Shown here piece after piece: positions 28,052 through 37,813 of a stretch of 64,000 bases of DNA. Location: contig NZ_CP047056.1 in NCBI RefSeq assembly GCF_011065405.1, forward strand, positions 248,001-312,000. Direction: 5' to 3'. Position 1 is the stretch's first letter; each line of letters starts with the position of its first letter. Source of the stretch: Succinivibrio dextrinosolvens. Lineage in GTDB: Bacteria > Pseudomonadota > Gammaproteobacteria > Enterobacterales > Succinivibrionaceae. The notes under the pieces were generated by a model, which worked only from the letters and a program-made list of their open reading frames with translations, ran no database searches and was not told where the DNA came from. Both the position numbers and the translations under genes were made by a program.

Positions 28052-29677
28052 ATGAATTCAAATTCTCAGGTCTACTCTACTCTTTCCGATTTAGTCTTAT
28101 CCGATCAAGTTTATAGAGATAAAGCAGATATGCTGTTCAAGCTTATTTCCATTATGGAAGATCATGATGGTTTAGGCTCTCCTGGTATCTTTATGATGAT
28201 TAGACCTAGAGGTTTTGGTCTGTCTTTAATTTCTCAGTCTATTCAGAATCTGGTTAAAATAGAAAACGACAATGATGACAGTCTTAATATAAATACCACA
28301 CCTAAGATCATCACAACTTATCAAAGTAAACAGAATATTATCAATAACCAGATTCAGTCCTCTCTCTCCTCAAAGGAAAGTGAACCCGCTGTTCAAAAGG
28401 CAGAAGCTGCGGAAAAAGTGTCTCCCGACACAGAAGAATCAGCTGATACTACAGATGCAGACAGCAAAAACAAAGAAGACACTTCAATTTTGGAAGACAT
28501 TAAGAACTATATTGAAGATCTGGTATCTGACAAAAAGAAAGAAGAAAGTGACGATTTTTCTGATCAGAAATCAATTGATGAGATAAACGCTAATGCATCT
28601 GCTCAGGAGCTGATGGTTACTGATGAAATTGATGCGATAAAAACCTTCTACAACGTCAAGAAAAGACCAGTATTAAGTCTGGATTTTAAACATCTTAGAG
28701 CGAAGAATCCTAAAGAATTCACTGAAGGACTTCTCGATATTCTTCAGGAACAGTTCTGGATCAATCATATTGAATCACATATCGATCCATATCAGACTCC
28801 AAAAGCTTATTTTGATAAACTGCTTAATGAATTAAACAAGAAATATCCTTCAATCAAAATATCAATTCTGATTGATAACTATGATGTTCCTTTTATGGTA
28901 GCTTCAGAATTTAATCATGAACAGTGTGAAGAATCTGTCTGTGCCTATCTTGATATGCTAAATGTAATTAAGTATTCAAACAGAACAGTAAAATGGTGTC
29001 TAATCTCAGGACACATCAATTTCTCACTGGCCTCTGAAACTTCCGAAGGATTACCACTTGTTTATGATCTTTCATCAGAACCAATGTTTGCTGCACTTTT
29101 TGGGTTCACAAGAGACGATATTAAAGAAGTTTATCAGAATGAAATAACCAGATTCAGTGAGAATCTGAAGATCACCCCTGAGAAATATCTTGATATGTTA
29201 GAGCAGTGTTACGGAGGATTCTTATTTGCCGATAATGATGAGATGTACAATCCCAACTGTCCTAAAATGTTCTGTCCTGCCTGTATAGCCCACTGCATGA
29301 TGAATAACGGAAAGCTACTTCCCTATTCAGCCTCTGGCAAATACGACTTTGTAAAAAACGCATTAAAAAATAACCCAAAGAATTTATCATGGCTTTTCGG
29401 AAAGGATGGACAGGATCCTCTGTTCTCCGATTCAGTCGAAACCGATGTTAAGGGCAAACAGCTGGGAAGTCTTTTAATTCAGCTGGGCTTTGCAACAAGA
29501 ACCAAAGTAATCATCAATCACTCTGATGCGTATGTAACCTGGAGATATCGCTTTGAATTTCCAAATCTTGATATGAAGAAAACCTTTGCATACATATCAG
29601 GAGAAGTAACAGAACAGGATCTTATAAAACCTTTGGATGTAGTAATCGATTCAACAAGTGATTATGAGGAGGAGTAA
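28052..29677 (+). CDS. Degenerate AAA-ATPase-like protein (PF09820-type)
   Basis: A 541-residue protein resembling the AAA-ATPase-like family whose members read RPRRFGKSL at the P-loop and LIDEYD at Walker B. Here these are RPRGFGLSL (residues 51-59) and LIDNYDVPF, so the P-loop lysine and the Walker B glutamate are both lost, and ATP hydrolysis is unlikely. Between them lies a long insert rich in Glu, Asp, Lys and Ser (about residues 95-205). The usual C-terminal PD-(D/E)XK nuclease-like part is not evident. It starts just after the 4.5S RNA and is followed with no gap by a HAD phosphatase. Function unknown; family assignment by motif memory. Confidence 0.65.
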   Translation: MNSNSQVYSTLSDLVLSDQVYRDKADMLFKLISIMEDHDGLGSPGIFMMIRPRGFGLSLISQSIQNLVKIENDNDDSLNINTTPKIITTYQSKQNIINNQIQSSLSSKESEPAVQKAEAAEKVSPDTEESADTTDADSKNKEDTSILEDIKNYIEDLVSDKKKEESDDFSDQKSIDEINANASAQELMVTDEIDAIKTFYNVKKRPVLSLDFKHLRAKNPKEFTEGLLDILQEQFWINHIESHIDPYQTPKAYFDKLLNELNKKYPSIKISILIDNYDVPFMVASEFNHEQCEESVCAYLDMLNVIKYSNRTVKWCLISGHINFSLASETSEGLPLVYDLSSEPMFAALFGFTRDDIKEVYQNEITRFSENLKITPEKYLDMLEQCYGGFLFADNDEMYNPNCPKMFCPACIAHCMMNNGKLLPYSASGKYDFVKNALKNNPKNLSWLFGKDGQDPLFSDSVETDVKGKQLGSLLIQLGFATRTKVIINHSDAYVTWRYRFEFPNLDMKKTFAYISGEVTEQDLIKPLDVVIDSTSDYEEE

Positions 29678-30331
29678 GTGAGTCTGGCATTTTTTGATAT
29701 GGACGGAACCCTGGTTGGAGGAGACACAAACAACATCACCCTTCATCATTTCGTAAAACTTGGTATCGCTCCCTCAGACATGCTGGTAAAGCTTAGTGAA
29801 TGTGAACAGAAGTTTTTTGAAGGCGCCCTTGATATTAATGACTTCGTTAGATTTGCGGTTACACCTTTAGTAAAATTATCAAAAGATGAGCAGTATAAGG
29901 TTCTACACGAAACAGTTCGAGATCTGATTATTCCGCTTATTAAACCAGGAGCAAAACGTGCACTGGATTTTCATAAGAAAAGAGGAGATCGTGTTTTTAT
30001 CGTAACCTCAACCTGTGACTATATTGTCGAACATGTTGCCTCTCTTCTGGGAATCAGCGATTTTATTGCTGCACCGATGGAAAAGGTTGAAGGACGACTT
30101 ACTGGCAAGCAGTGTGGAATAGTTCCTTATCAGGGAGATAAGGTAAAACGCATAAACGAAATAATAAATAAGGAAGGTCTGTCTTTGGAAGATTCTTATG
30201 CATATGGAGATACTATCAACGATCTGCCTATGCTAATGATGTGCTCTCACAGATTTGCTGTCGATCCAAATGAGAAACTCCTGAATCATCCTGATATAAA
30301 GTCCTTAGAAATTGTCGACTGGACTAAATAA
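29678..30331 (+). CDS. HAD-IB family phosphatase (SerB-like)
   Basis: Cytoplasmic haloacid-dehalogenase hydrolase of 217 residues. Motif I is FFDMDGTLVGGD (nucleophile and acid Asp pair), motif II includes VTSTCDYI, and motif III/IV is YAYGDTINDLPML. The set matches HAD subfamily IB, as in phosphoserine phosphatase and CicA-like proteins. The start is GTG, placed directly after the preceding stop (TAAGTG) and preceded by GAGGAGGAG, so it is coupled to the AAA-like gene. Substrate is unknown. It converges with the BOF-protein gene, seven bases away. Confidence 0.85.
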   Translation: MSLAFFDMDGTLVGGDTNNITLHHFVKLGIAPSDMLVKLSECEQKFFEGALDINDFVRFAVTPLVKLSKDEQYKVLHETVRDLIIPLIKPGAKRALDFHKKRGDRVFIVTSTCDYIVEHVASLLGISDFIAAPMEKVEGRLTGKQCGIVPYQGDKVKRINEIINKEGLSLEDSYAYGDTINDLPMLMMCSHRFAVDPNEKLLNHPDIKSLEIVDWTK

Positions 30332-30338
30332 AACGCAA

Positions 30339-30797
30339 CTATGGAACTCTGCTTGTTACAGGGAAAGATTTTGCAGACATAGAGATTGCTTCAATTGTAG
30401 TGGATTTGTCATTCTCTCTTACCTGTCCCCAGATAAAGAACTCACTTGTGTTAAAGAATCTCTCATTTAAAACAAAGCTTTTGCCAAGATCGATGAAAAG
30501 ACCATCCCCGGCGTCATCATGAAATTCATATACTCCGGCATCAGCACGTCTTACAAATACGCCTCGAAGCAGTACATAATCGCCTTCCTTGGCAACTTTC
30601 TTTACACCTTTAACTGAATTTGGGGCATCAGGTCGGATGTGATTATGAGCAAAATCATCTGAGACCACTTCTGACTTTGAATCAGAACTGCCGATAATAT
30701 TCTCATGCTGAGCAAAGGTGTATCCACCGGCACAGACAGCAACTACAATCAGTATAGTGGAAATGTGTTTAAGCATAGATTTAATAATGTACTGCAT
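30339..30797 (-). CDS. BOF (bacterial OB-fold) periplasmic protein, YgiW/YdeI type
   Basis: A 152-residue exported protein: an N-terminal hydrophobic segment (ISTILIVVAVCAGGYTFA) followed by an OB-fold domain with the family pattern VLLRGVFVRRADAGVYEFHD and FIWGQV. Relatives are small periplasmic stress proteins of the YgiW/YdeI (NirD/BOF) group linked to oxidative and antimicrobial stress. The start at 30797 is favoured by GAGAGG before the ATG. It lies upstream of nothing on its strand and converges with the HAD gene. Exact role is unknown. Confidence 0.8.
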   Translation of the reverse strand: MQYIIKSMLKHISTILIVVAVCAGGYTFAQHENIIGSSDSKSEVVSDDFAHNHIRPDAPNSVKGVKKVAKEGDYVLLRGVFVRRADAGVYEFHDDAGDGLFIDLGKSFVLNERFFNTSEFFIWGQVRENDKSTTIEAISMSAKSFPVTSRVP

Positions 30798-30865
30798 ACT
30801 ATCCCTCTCACCTGTGATTGTATTTTTATTAACTTAGATTAGAGGTAGCAAACAGGCTATTTATC

Positions 30866-31567
30866 TTATTCGGATTTATTACCTTCATCTGAACTTTCAG
30901 AAGAGGATTTTGTGTAATCAATCTCTTCGTTTACAGGCTCAGGGACTCCGCAGAAAGTTGTAAACTTATTAAAGATCTTGCAGAACAGCAGACATTCCAT
31001 TTTTGTGTCATACTCAGCTCCATGGGCCTTATCAAGATCAAAATCAATACCTGCGGCAATACAGGCTTTAACCAGAACACTCTGACCATATACAAGCATA
31101 GAAAGAGAGGCTGTATCACAAACGGAGAAAGGATGGAAAGGAGAACGTTTATAGTTCAGACGCTCAGTAGCCGCCTTAATGAAACCTAAATCAAAAGATC
31201 CGTTATGACCTACCAGAATTGCCCTTTTACACTTATTTGCCTTAACCTTTTTTGCAATAGCCTTGAACATAGGTATAAGAGCATCTTCCTCTGAGACAAG
31301 GTTTCTTGATTCATCAAAAGGATCAATGCCTAGAAAATCGATATTGGCCTGCTTAACAAGAGAGCCAGGAAATGGTCTGATGTTGGCATGATACTGTTCA
31401 TCAGGCACAAGCATGCCCTTCTCATCCATTTTAACAGTCATCATAGAGACTTCTATCAGAGCATCGGTCTTTGGATCAAGTCCGGCAGTCTCAACATCAA
31501 CAATAACAGGATAAAACTGACGGAATCTGTCTTTAATTGAGTAAGTATTAGATTGTAAATCTGACAT
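30866..31567 (-). CDS. rnt: Ribonuclease T
   Basis: DEDDh 3'-5' exoribonuclease that trims the CCA end of tRNA and matures 5S and 23S rRNA. The catalytic set is visible: Asp24/Glu26 in DVETAG, Asp in NGSFDLGF and His/Asp in HGAEYDTKME. The basic patches and length (233 residues) match RNase T, with a short acidic/serine C-terminal tail. RNase T is confined largely to the Gammaproteobacteria. It has a start at 31567 and no strong upstream ribosome site. Confidence 0.95.
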   Translation of the reverse strand: MSDLQSNTYSIKDRFRQFYPVIVDVETAGLDPKTDALIEVSMMTVKMDEKGMLVPDEQYHANIRPFPGSLVKQANIDFLGIDPFDESRNLVSEEDALIPMFKAIAKKVKANKCKRAILVGHNGSFDLGFIKAATERLNYKRSPFHPFSVCDTASLSMLVYGQSVLVKACIAAGIDFDLDKAHGAEYDTKMECLLFCKIFNKFTTFCGVPEPVNEEIDYTKSSSESSDEGNKSE

Positions 31568-31813
31568 AATTATTCTTTTAATACTGCCTTAGCATTTTTA
31601 TTGCACCAGCAGATTAAATATCTTATAAAAAAGTTATTAGGAATTTTTACTGCAATTTTAACAAAAATAGAAACAGATCCAAAACTATATAATCTCAAGA
31701 AAAGCAATACATTGTTAGAATTCTTCAGAATGGTTAGTGGTAAAAATGCGCAGATTGAAACACCGAATAAAGAACTAGCCCCCCCAAAAAGATAAGTTAA
31801 CAATTATATTGAA
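31568..31813. other. Short AT-rich gap with no supported gene
   Basis: The minus strand has a 77-codon frame from a TTG at 31803, mostly hydrophobic residues, and the plus strand a 64-codon frame. Neither has a ribosome site or a recognisable domain, and they occupy the same bases. I see no firm gene here. Confidence 0.4.
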
Positions 31814-32407
31814 TTAATTAGTTATTCTATACTTGTACCTTAATTCTTCAAAAGTTTTTGCTTCTGTATACGGTATTATTTTGTCATATAAAAGTCTGCC
31901 CAAAACAATTCCAGGATCTCTTCCAATCAGATCGGCAAAAACTTTTATTGATTCTTTTGTAATTCTAGAATTATTATTTATAAAGTCTTTATATTGCTCC
32001 TTCGGAATTAGCATGTTTTTTGCGAATAAATCCGCCTGTTCTTCCGATTCTCCCGCAATAAAGATACCGTAATCTTTATTTATGACATGTCCAATTTCAT
32101 GAAACAACGTAAACCATAAAGTATCTGCATATCCTCTTCTGTCATTTACCATAAGAAGGAGTCTTGAGCCAATTTTTTTTACCGCTCCGTTTATTCCTGA
32201 ATTCTTAAGATACGGAAGAACAACAAGGCTCACCCCCGCATCTTCAAATGATTTTTGAATTTTTGTTAAAAAATTTTCTTTTTCACAAGTTAAAGTTAAG
32301 GCGTAATTAATAGCTTCATAGCATTTTTGTAAATTAAACTTACAATAGCTTCTCTTTAACGCTTCATTAACGGCAAAAGGATATGGATATAAATCAGCCC
32401 AAAAGGC
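31814..32407 (-). pseudogene. Truncated ImmA/IrrE-family metallopeptidase
   Basis: The frame encodes an ImmA/IrrE zinc-peptidase core with the site FTLFHEIGHVINK and the downstream EEQADLFAKNMLIP block, followed by a normal C-terminal part. In-frame coding can be followed back to a TAA at about 32405-32407 without an ATG; the only start is a GTG at 32233, inside the domain. The N-terminal helix-turn-helix expected of HigA/ImmA-type antitoxin regulators is missing. This looks like a gene cut at its 5' end, next to another fragment on the opposite strand. It could still make a short protein from 32233. Confidence 0.65.
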
Positions 32408-32669
32408 TTATGCTGCATACGCATACAAACATAGAGATAAAAAAAAGGATAAGGAAAAACAAACCCAAAAGAAACAGATTGAAAATTGGATGAAAGAACA
32501 TAGAGCTTTTACAGATACCTTAGATTATTATGCTTTTGAAATAGCAAAAGGAGCTATGGCCCCTGAGGATAAAGTAAATGCAAAACTAGTAGAAGAATTA
32601 CTAGCAAAATTTGAGTTATCTCCGGACTTTACAGCAAATGAATTATTAACAGTTTGGAAAAAGAATTGA
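32390..32669 (+). pseudogene. 3' fragment of an unknown gene
   Basis: An open frame on the plus strand runs from the ImmA break point to a TGA at 32667-32669. It encodes a lysine-rich stretch (KHRDKKKDKEKQTQKKQIEN) and a helical, acidic end finishing LLTVWKKN. The first in-frame ATG is at 32490 with no ribosome site. I do not recognise the family. Its head-to-head abutment with the truncated ImmA frame suggests a deletion or insertion scar. Confidence 0.4.
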
Positions 32670-32801
32670 TTCACATAAAAATTTAAGAGTTCATTTTTTT
32701 CTGCCCAACTTCAAACAAATCTTATCTCATATCAATGAAATAAGTAAATTGTCTTTAAAATAAGGAGACAACCGCTCAATAAATCAGATAAGGCAATCAG
32801 T

Positions 32802-35800
32802 ATGAACATAAGCTCTAGAATTCTTCTTCTAACCGCTTTAGCAGCAGTCTCTGTTGAAGCTAATTGTGCTGAAACTGCACCTAACAAGAACCAGAATAAT
32901 CCACTTAAACTCCAGAGAATAATCGATCAGAGTACTCAGGGAAAAGCAACATCCTGCCTTATCTTTAATGATGAGATGAGTGACATTCAGAATCAGAATA
33001 TTCTGAAGAAATATTTAGCCCTAAAAGACAGTAAGGGAAAAGACTTTTCCTCTTTCTCACCTTTTATTTCCGAGAGAAAACTCTGTCTTAGCGGACTTAA
33101 CTTTGGAGAGAATTACAGCCTGACCATAAAAAAAGGAATTGAAGGCTTTTACACTAAGACTACCGATAAAGATCTATCTGTAAAGTTTAAAACAGCAGAT
33201 GCTCAGTCCTCTGTATCCTTTACAAACGGGCTTGTTCTTCCTATGAACAACTCTGACAGCATCAGTATCAGTTCAATCAATATGCAAAGCTTCAAGCTTT
33301 CAGTATTCAGAATTGCAACATCTGATGTTCCAAGAGCATCCCTGTTTACCCTTTTGGATAACAGACTCGATAAATGGCAGGTAAACTCGCTGATTGATAA
33401 CTATGGTGAATTTATACAGTCCAAAGTATATAAACTGCCTAACAAAAAAAATGAGAAGCTGACAACTACAGTAAATATTAAGGATTTCAAAAAGAATCTT
33501 AATGACGGCTTATTTGTTCTTGTAATTACAGCTGATGATAAGAATGATGGTAACAGCATATACGAGCTGGCTCCTGATTATGAATCACTGGCATTATCAA
33601 AGCTGCTGTTTATCACTGATATTGGTGCAACTGCATACAAGGGAGCATTAGGACTTGATATAGCAGTAAGAGCACTTAAGGATGCAAAGCCAAAGAAAGG
33701 AGCAAAGGTTGAGCTTCTCTCCTCAGGTAATGAAGTATTAGGAGAGACAACCACCGATGCAGACGGATATGCTCATTTTGATGAAAAACTGTTATCAGGA
33801 AACAATTCCCGTGAAGCTTCAGCTGTACTGATTACAGACGGCAACGATACCTTCCCGCTTGATCTGCGTTCTGAAAATCTGTATCTGGAAGATGCGGCAA
33901 CTGACAATGAATATGCAGATGATAATGACAGAAACATCAATTCAAGACTTTTAAAGCAGACCAACTACAGAATATATGCCTTTACCCAGAGAAGCCTTTT
34001 AAGACCAGGAGAAAAGGTCTACTATCAGGCTCATGTACGAAATGAAGATTTAAGCGCAGCTCCTCTGAAGGCCCTGAAACTCACAGTATACAAACCTGAT
34101 TACACAGTTCTAAAGGAAGTAACCTTAGATAAACCACTGGCAGGTGTTTTTGATTATGAATTTACCCTTTCTGACAATGCTCAGCTGGGAGAATACAGAC
34201 TTGAACTAGGATATGACAAGAATCAGGTTCTATCCTCCACCAAATTCACGGTTGCAGCCTTTAAACCAAGTTCAATCAACGCTCAGTTCATATCTGACAA
34301 GAAGATCTTAAAAGACGGAGACGGAATTGAGATTGAATCAAAATTCAATTATGGATCCTATGCCTCCGATCTCAATGTAGACGGACACTATCTCGTCAAA
34401 CCTGATAATCACCCTGTTGAAAAATTCAAGGATTATTATTTCGGTTTAAATGAGGAAGTAGTATCTGATCACGTTAAAAATCTGACAATAGACTCAGGAA
34501 AAACCAGTAAGAAAGGCAGATTCACCGTTATCCCATCAGTTGCATTCGCAAAATATCCGCAGATGCTGGAGATGAACCTAAACATCATGGCACCGGCATC
34601 AGACATGTATTACATGAATCATGAGTATAAGTATGTTTTTAAAACACCGATGCTGGGTGTACAGAAACTAAAGAACAACGGAGATAAAACAGAATTTAAT
34701 GTGGTTATGTGCAATCAGGACGGAACTGTACTTGACGGCCAGGCTAAATACATTATCAAGAAGAGAAACATAAGTTATCAGTATATATTTGAGAATAACA
34801 GCTGGAAATTCCTCAAAAACGAATACAGAACTCCGGTGACCTCAGGTGATCTGAAGGTTCAGAGTGATTATAAAAAGAACAATATCACAGCTGATCTGAA
34901 GGACGGAGCTTACGTTCTTGAAATAACCGATGATAAAACCGGCTTTAATACCTCCTATAACTTCTATGTTGGAAGCTACAACAATTTCGAGCCAAATACC
35001 CCTGACAGATTTGTTCTGACCTCAGATAAGGAAATCTATAAAACCGGAGATACTGCTGTTTTAAGCTTTGAAAGTGAATTTGACGGCTATGCCGATCTGG
35101 TTTTAGGTAACAATGGAAACAACCGAATCTCTCATTATGAGATAAAGAAAGGACTAAACGAAATCAAAGTAAAAATTGATGAAAACTTAAGATTCGGTAC
35201 CTATGCCCTGCTGACCACCTTCTCCGCCATGGACAATCCTTACAAGACTGCAGCAAGAGCTGTCGGTTTGAATTACATCAGTGTTGATGCAACAAAGGCA
35301 GAACTTGAGATTACAACCTCACTTGCTCAGGCTGTAAATAATAGCGAGCCTCAGATAAAGCCAAATTCAAAACTGCATTTTGAGGTTATGGTAAACAGCA
35401 AGGACAAATCTGCACTTGAAGATGATACTTATATAACCGCCACACTGGTTGATAACGGAATTTTAGCCATCAACAAACACAAGGTTCCAAATCTTATCAA
35501 GGCCCTAGCCGGTAAGGAATCCCTAAAAACAACAATCGTTGATATGTACGGTCATATCATAAGAGAAATCAAGGGTGACGGTCAGGGCTACGGCGATGAC
35601 ATGATGGCAGGAGAAAGCGCAGCAGCTCTATCTAATATTAAAGATAATCTGCTGTCCCTTTACACCAGAGCTGTTAAGGTTAAAAACGGCAAGGCAGAAG
35701 TCGATTTTGAGCTGCCTGCAATTTCAACCACAGCAACACTGATGCTTACAGCCTATAACAGCCATAAGGTTGGAAGCACCTCAATTGAAGTACCGGTTAA

Positions 35801-37652
35801 GGATAAGGCAGTAACCACACTGAATGCACCTTACTATCTGCACGATGGAGATTCACTGAATGCAGTTCTTGGTGTTGATAATCTTGCCTGCGACAAGTCA
35901 GATTTCAGCTTTGAAGTAAAATGCAGCGGTTCAGTAAAGTGTGATGCAAAAAGCAATCTAACAGCTCAAAAACAGTCTAAGGACAGAGCAGACATTGCTC
36001 TTGAAGCAAATACTGTAGGAGACGGTTTTGTTGAATACAAAGTTAAATCTCAAGATTACAGTTTTGAGAATAAAAAGACTATCACAGTTGTTGATCGCAG
36101 CTTTGATATAAATGAAAACAGAATTGTTTCCATACCGGCAAAAACTGAGCAGGAAATAAAACTTGTCCAGAACTTTGAAAACGGAACTCCTGCAGAGATA
36201 ATCCTAGGTGCGCTTCCTATGGCTGATAAGGAGAAGCTTGTAAAATCTCTTGATTTTAAATACAAGCATTCCTTCTTTGATGAAGTATCCAAAGGCATTA
36301 TCCTTTTAAATACCCTTAAGGAAATGAAGGATAAAGATTCAAATGAATACAGAGATTATCAGAGATATCTTTCCGACATCATTGATTATGTACAGTCACA
36401 TATTTCAATGCAGGGATATGTAAATATCAGCTTCTATAACTACGAAGCTTCCAAATACGCCGCTGTCTATGCTGCAATGTTCCTCTACGATGCCTATAAG
36501 GATGGATTTGATGTAAGCAATGCCACCTTAGAGTATCTTGAGAAAGCTCTTGCCCGTAATCTTAACGACGACAATGAGACAGTTGCTGCTCTGGCTATGA
36601 AGCTTGCTGCCTCTCAGGGCGTCAATGTTAATACCTCATTAACCTACAGATTTGATCACAACGATATCAGATCTATCAATGCATTATGTAACTATGCTGC
36701 AGCCTTTGGACTGTATGGAGATAAACGTCGTCAGAATGAGGCTTTAGACAGAGCTATAAAGAATCTTAATGAAGCTTTAACGCTAAAACAGAATTATCTG
36801 TCTGCACAGAACTTCAAGAAACAAAAGGAGCTTTTGGATCTGATAAGAGCATATCAGCCATTCTATATCAATACCGTCTCCTTTGATGTTCTGACTCTTT
36901 TAAAAGAGAAACTAAATGCTGACGAAAATTCAGATGTGGCAGCCTTACTTGAAAAGCTTAACGCTCAAATCTTAAAGGATGCTTATCTTGATAATCAGTC
37001 AAAAGCTGTACTTTGCGAACTGTCAGAAAAATACGGACAGAACACCACAAAGCTTAATGCAAAGGTTGAAAACGGAACACTTAAGATTCAGAACAAGACT
37101 GATAAGGCTGCAGTTGCATCCGTATCTGTAACAGGAAAGGTTGCAGGTGAAATTGTAAATCCAGATACTCTGTCAATGCAGATAATGTACTTTGACAGAA
37201 ACGGCAATCCATTAAACAGGGATTCAAAGCTTAAGGTTAATGATGATGTCATTGTTCTGGTTTCAGCTAAATCAACTCAGGCCAGTGATTCAAAGGCATA
37301 CGTTAATCTCAAGCTGCCTGCAGATATGATGTTCCTGCGTGCGCTCAGTTCAAATGAAGTGAAGAAAGCCTACACCTTCCTGCAAAAATACAGTCTTACT
37401 GAAAACTATCAGCTGGAAACTGCCCTTTCAGATACTTCATATAATGTCTCAGGAGCTCTCAATGGCAAACCTCTAACCTTTGCCTTTATCATGAAAGCAG
37501 CCTATAAAGGACAGTCAGCTCCGCTGATGAGCAGATTATCCCAGAAGACAGTTTCAGTTAAACAGTATTACTACACTGATCCTGTAAGCTTTAGAATTAC
37601 AGATGAGAATGATTCTGCAGCAAACACCACTCCAAAAGCTGCGGCAAAATAA
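32802..37652 (+). CDS. Bacterial alpha-2-macroglobulin without thioester motif
   Basis: A 1616-residue exported protein of the bacterial alpha-2-macroglobulin family, thought to trap attacking proteases in the periplasm. It has a signal peptide and the bait/macroglobulin-like domains with the landmark YAFTQRSLLRPGEKVYYQAHVR, and the late block KAEVDFELPAISTTATLMLT. The CxEQ thioester of the YfhM branch is not present: the place where it is expected (around residues 1145-1160) reads LDFKYKHSFFDEVSKG. A lipobox is also lacking, as residues before Cys22 are EAN. Its partner pbpC follows after 161 bases, as in enteric yfhM-pbpC. Confidence 0.88.
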   Translation: MNISSRILLLTALAAVSVEANCAETAPNKNQNNPLKLQRIIDQSTQGKATSCLIFNDEMSDIQNQNILKKYLALKDSKGKDFSSFSPFISERKLCLSGLNFGENYSLTIKKGIEGFYTKTTDKDLSVKFKTADAQSSVSFTNGLVLPMNNSDSISISSINMQSFKLSVFRIATSDVPRASLFTLLDNRLDKWQVNSLIDNYGEFIQSKVYKLPNKKNEKLTTTVNIKDFKKNLNDGLFVLVITADDKNDGNSIYELAPDYESLALSKLLFITDIGATAYKGALGLDIAVRALKDAKPKKGAKVELLSSGNEVLGETTTDADGYAHFDEKLLSGNNSREASAVLITDGNDTFPLDLRSENLYLEDAATDNEYADDNDRNINSRLLKQTNYRIYAFTQRSLLRPGEKVYYQAHVRNEDLSAAPLKALKLTVYKPDYTVLKEVTLDKPLAGVFDYEFTLSDNAQLGEYRLELGYDKNQVLSSTKFTVAAFKPSSINAQFISDKKILKDGDGIEIESKFNYGSYASDLNVDGHYLVKPDNHPVEKFKDYYFGLNEEVVSDHVKNLTIDSGKTSKKGRFTVIPSVAFAKYPQMLEMNLNIMAPASDMYYMNHEYKYVFKTPMLGVQKLKNNGDKTEFNVVMCNQDGTVLDGQAKYIIKKRNISYQYIFENNSWKFLKNEYRTPVTSGDLKVQSDYKKNNITADLKDGAYVLEITDDKTGFNTSYNFYVGSYNNFEPNTPDRFVLTSDKEIYKTGDTAVLSFESEFDGYADLVLGNNGNNRISHYEIKKGLNEIKVKIDENLRFGTYALLTTFSAMDNPYKTAARAVGLNYISVDATKAELEITTSLAQAVNNSEPQIKPNSKLHFEVMVNSKDKSALEDDTYITATLVDNGILAINKHKVPNLIKALAGKESLKTTIVDMYGHIIREIKGDGQGYGDDMMAGESAAALSNIKDNLLSLYTRAVKVKNGKAEVDFELPAISTTATLMLTAYNSHKVGSTSIEVPVKDKAVTTLNAPYYLHDGDSLNAVLGVDNLACDKSDFSFEVKCSGSVKCDAKSNLTAQKQSKDRADIALEANTVGDGFVEYKVKSQDYSFENKKTITVVDRSFDINENRIVSIPAKTEQEIKLVQNFENGTPAEIILGALPMADKEKLVKSLDFKYKHSFFDEVSKGIILLNTLKEMKDKDSNEYRDYQRYLSDIIDYVQSHISMQGYVNISFYNYEASKYAAVYAAMFLYDAYKDGFDVSNATLEYLEKALARNLNDDNETVAALAMKLAASQGVNVNTSLTYRFDHNDIRSINALCNYAAAFGLYGDKRRQNEALDRAIKNLNEALTLKQNYLSAQNFKKQKELLDLIRAYQPFYINTVSFDVLTLLKEKLNADENSDVAALLEKLNAQILKDAYLDNQSKAVLCELSEKYGQNTTKLNAKVENGTLKIQNKTDKAAVASVSVTGKVAGEIVNPDTLSMQIMYFDRNGNPLNRDSKLKVNDDVIVLVSAKSTQASDSKAYVNLKLPADMMFLRALSSNEVKKAYTFLQKYSLTENYQLETALSDTSYNVSGALNGKPLTFAFIMKAAYKGQSAPLMSRLSQKTVSVKQYYYTDPVSFRITDENDSAANTTPKAAAK

Positions 37653-37670
37653 CTAAAGCTTAATTCAGAA

Positions 37671-37719
37671 GCATACAGATTGTTACAAAAGGCTTAATCT
37701 TAAGTAGCAATCTGTATGC
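37671..37719. repeat. Perfect 12-bp inverted repeat between macroglobulin and pbpC genes
   Basis: GCATACAGATTG (37671-37682) and CAATCTGTATGC (37708-37719) are perfect complements with a 25-base loop. No T run follows, so this is not a standard terminator. It could be an RNA processing or stability element between the two genes, or a partial terminator. Confidence 0.6.
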
Positions 37720-37813
37720 GTTAACAGTTTTCAGAAGTAAAAGTCCTGGATAAAATTTCTTTGAATAATGAGATTCTCTTTTAAAAGATCATTCAAGATG
37801 ACATCTAACCATC

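Noticed and set aside
28052-30331. Two-gene anti-phage system (ATPase plus HAD effector)
   Set aside because: The ATPase-like protein lacks both Walker residues and the HAD protein looks like an ordinary SerB-type phosphatase; no defence signature supports the idea.
31570-31803. 77-codon minus-strand frame after the ImmA remnant
   Set aside because: Starts with TTG without a ribosome site, overlaps an equally long opposite frame and has no known pattern.
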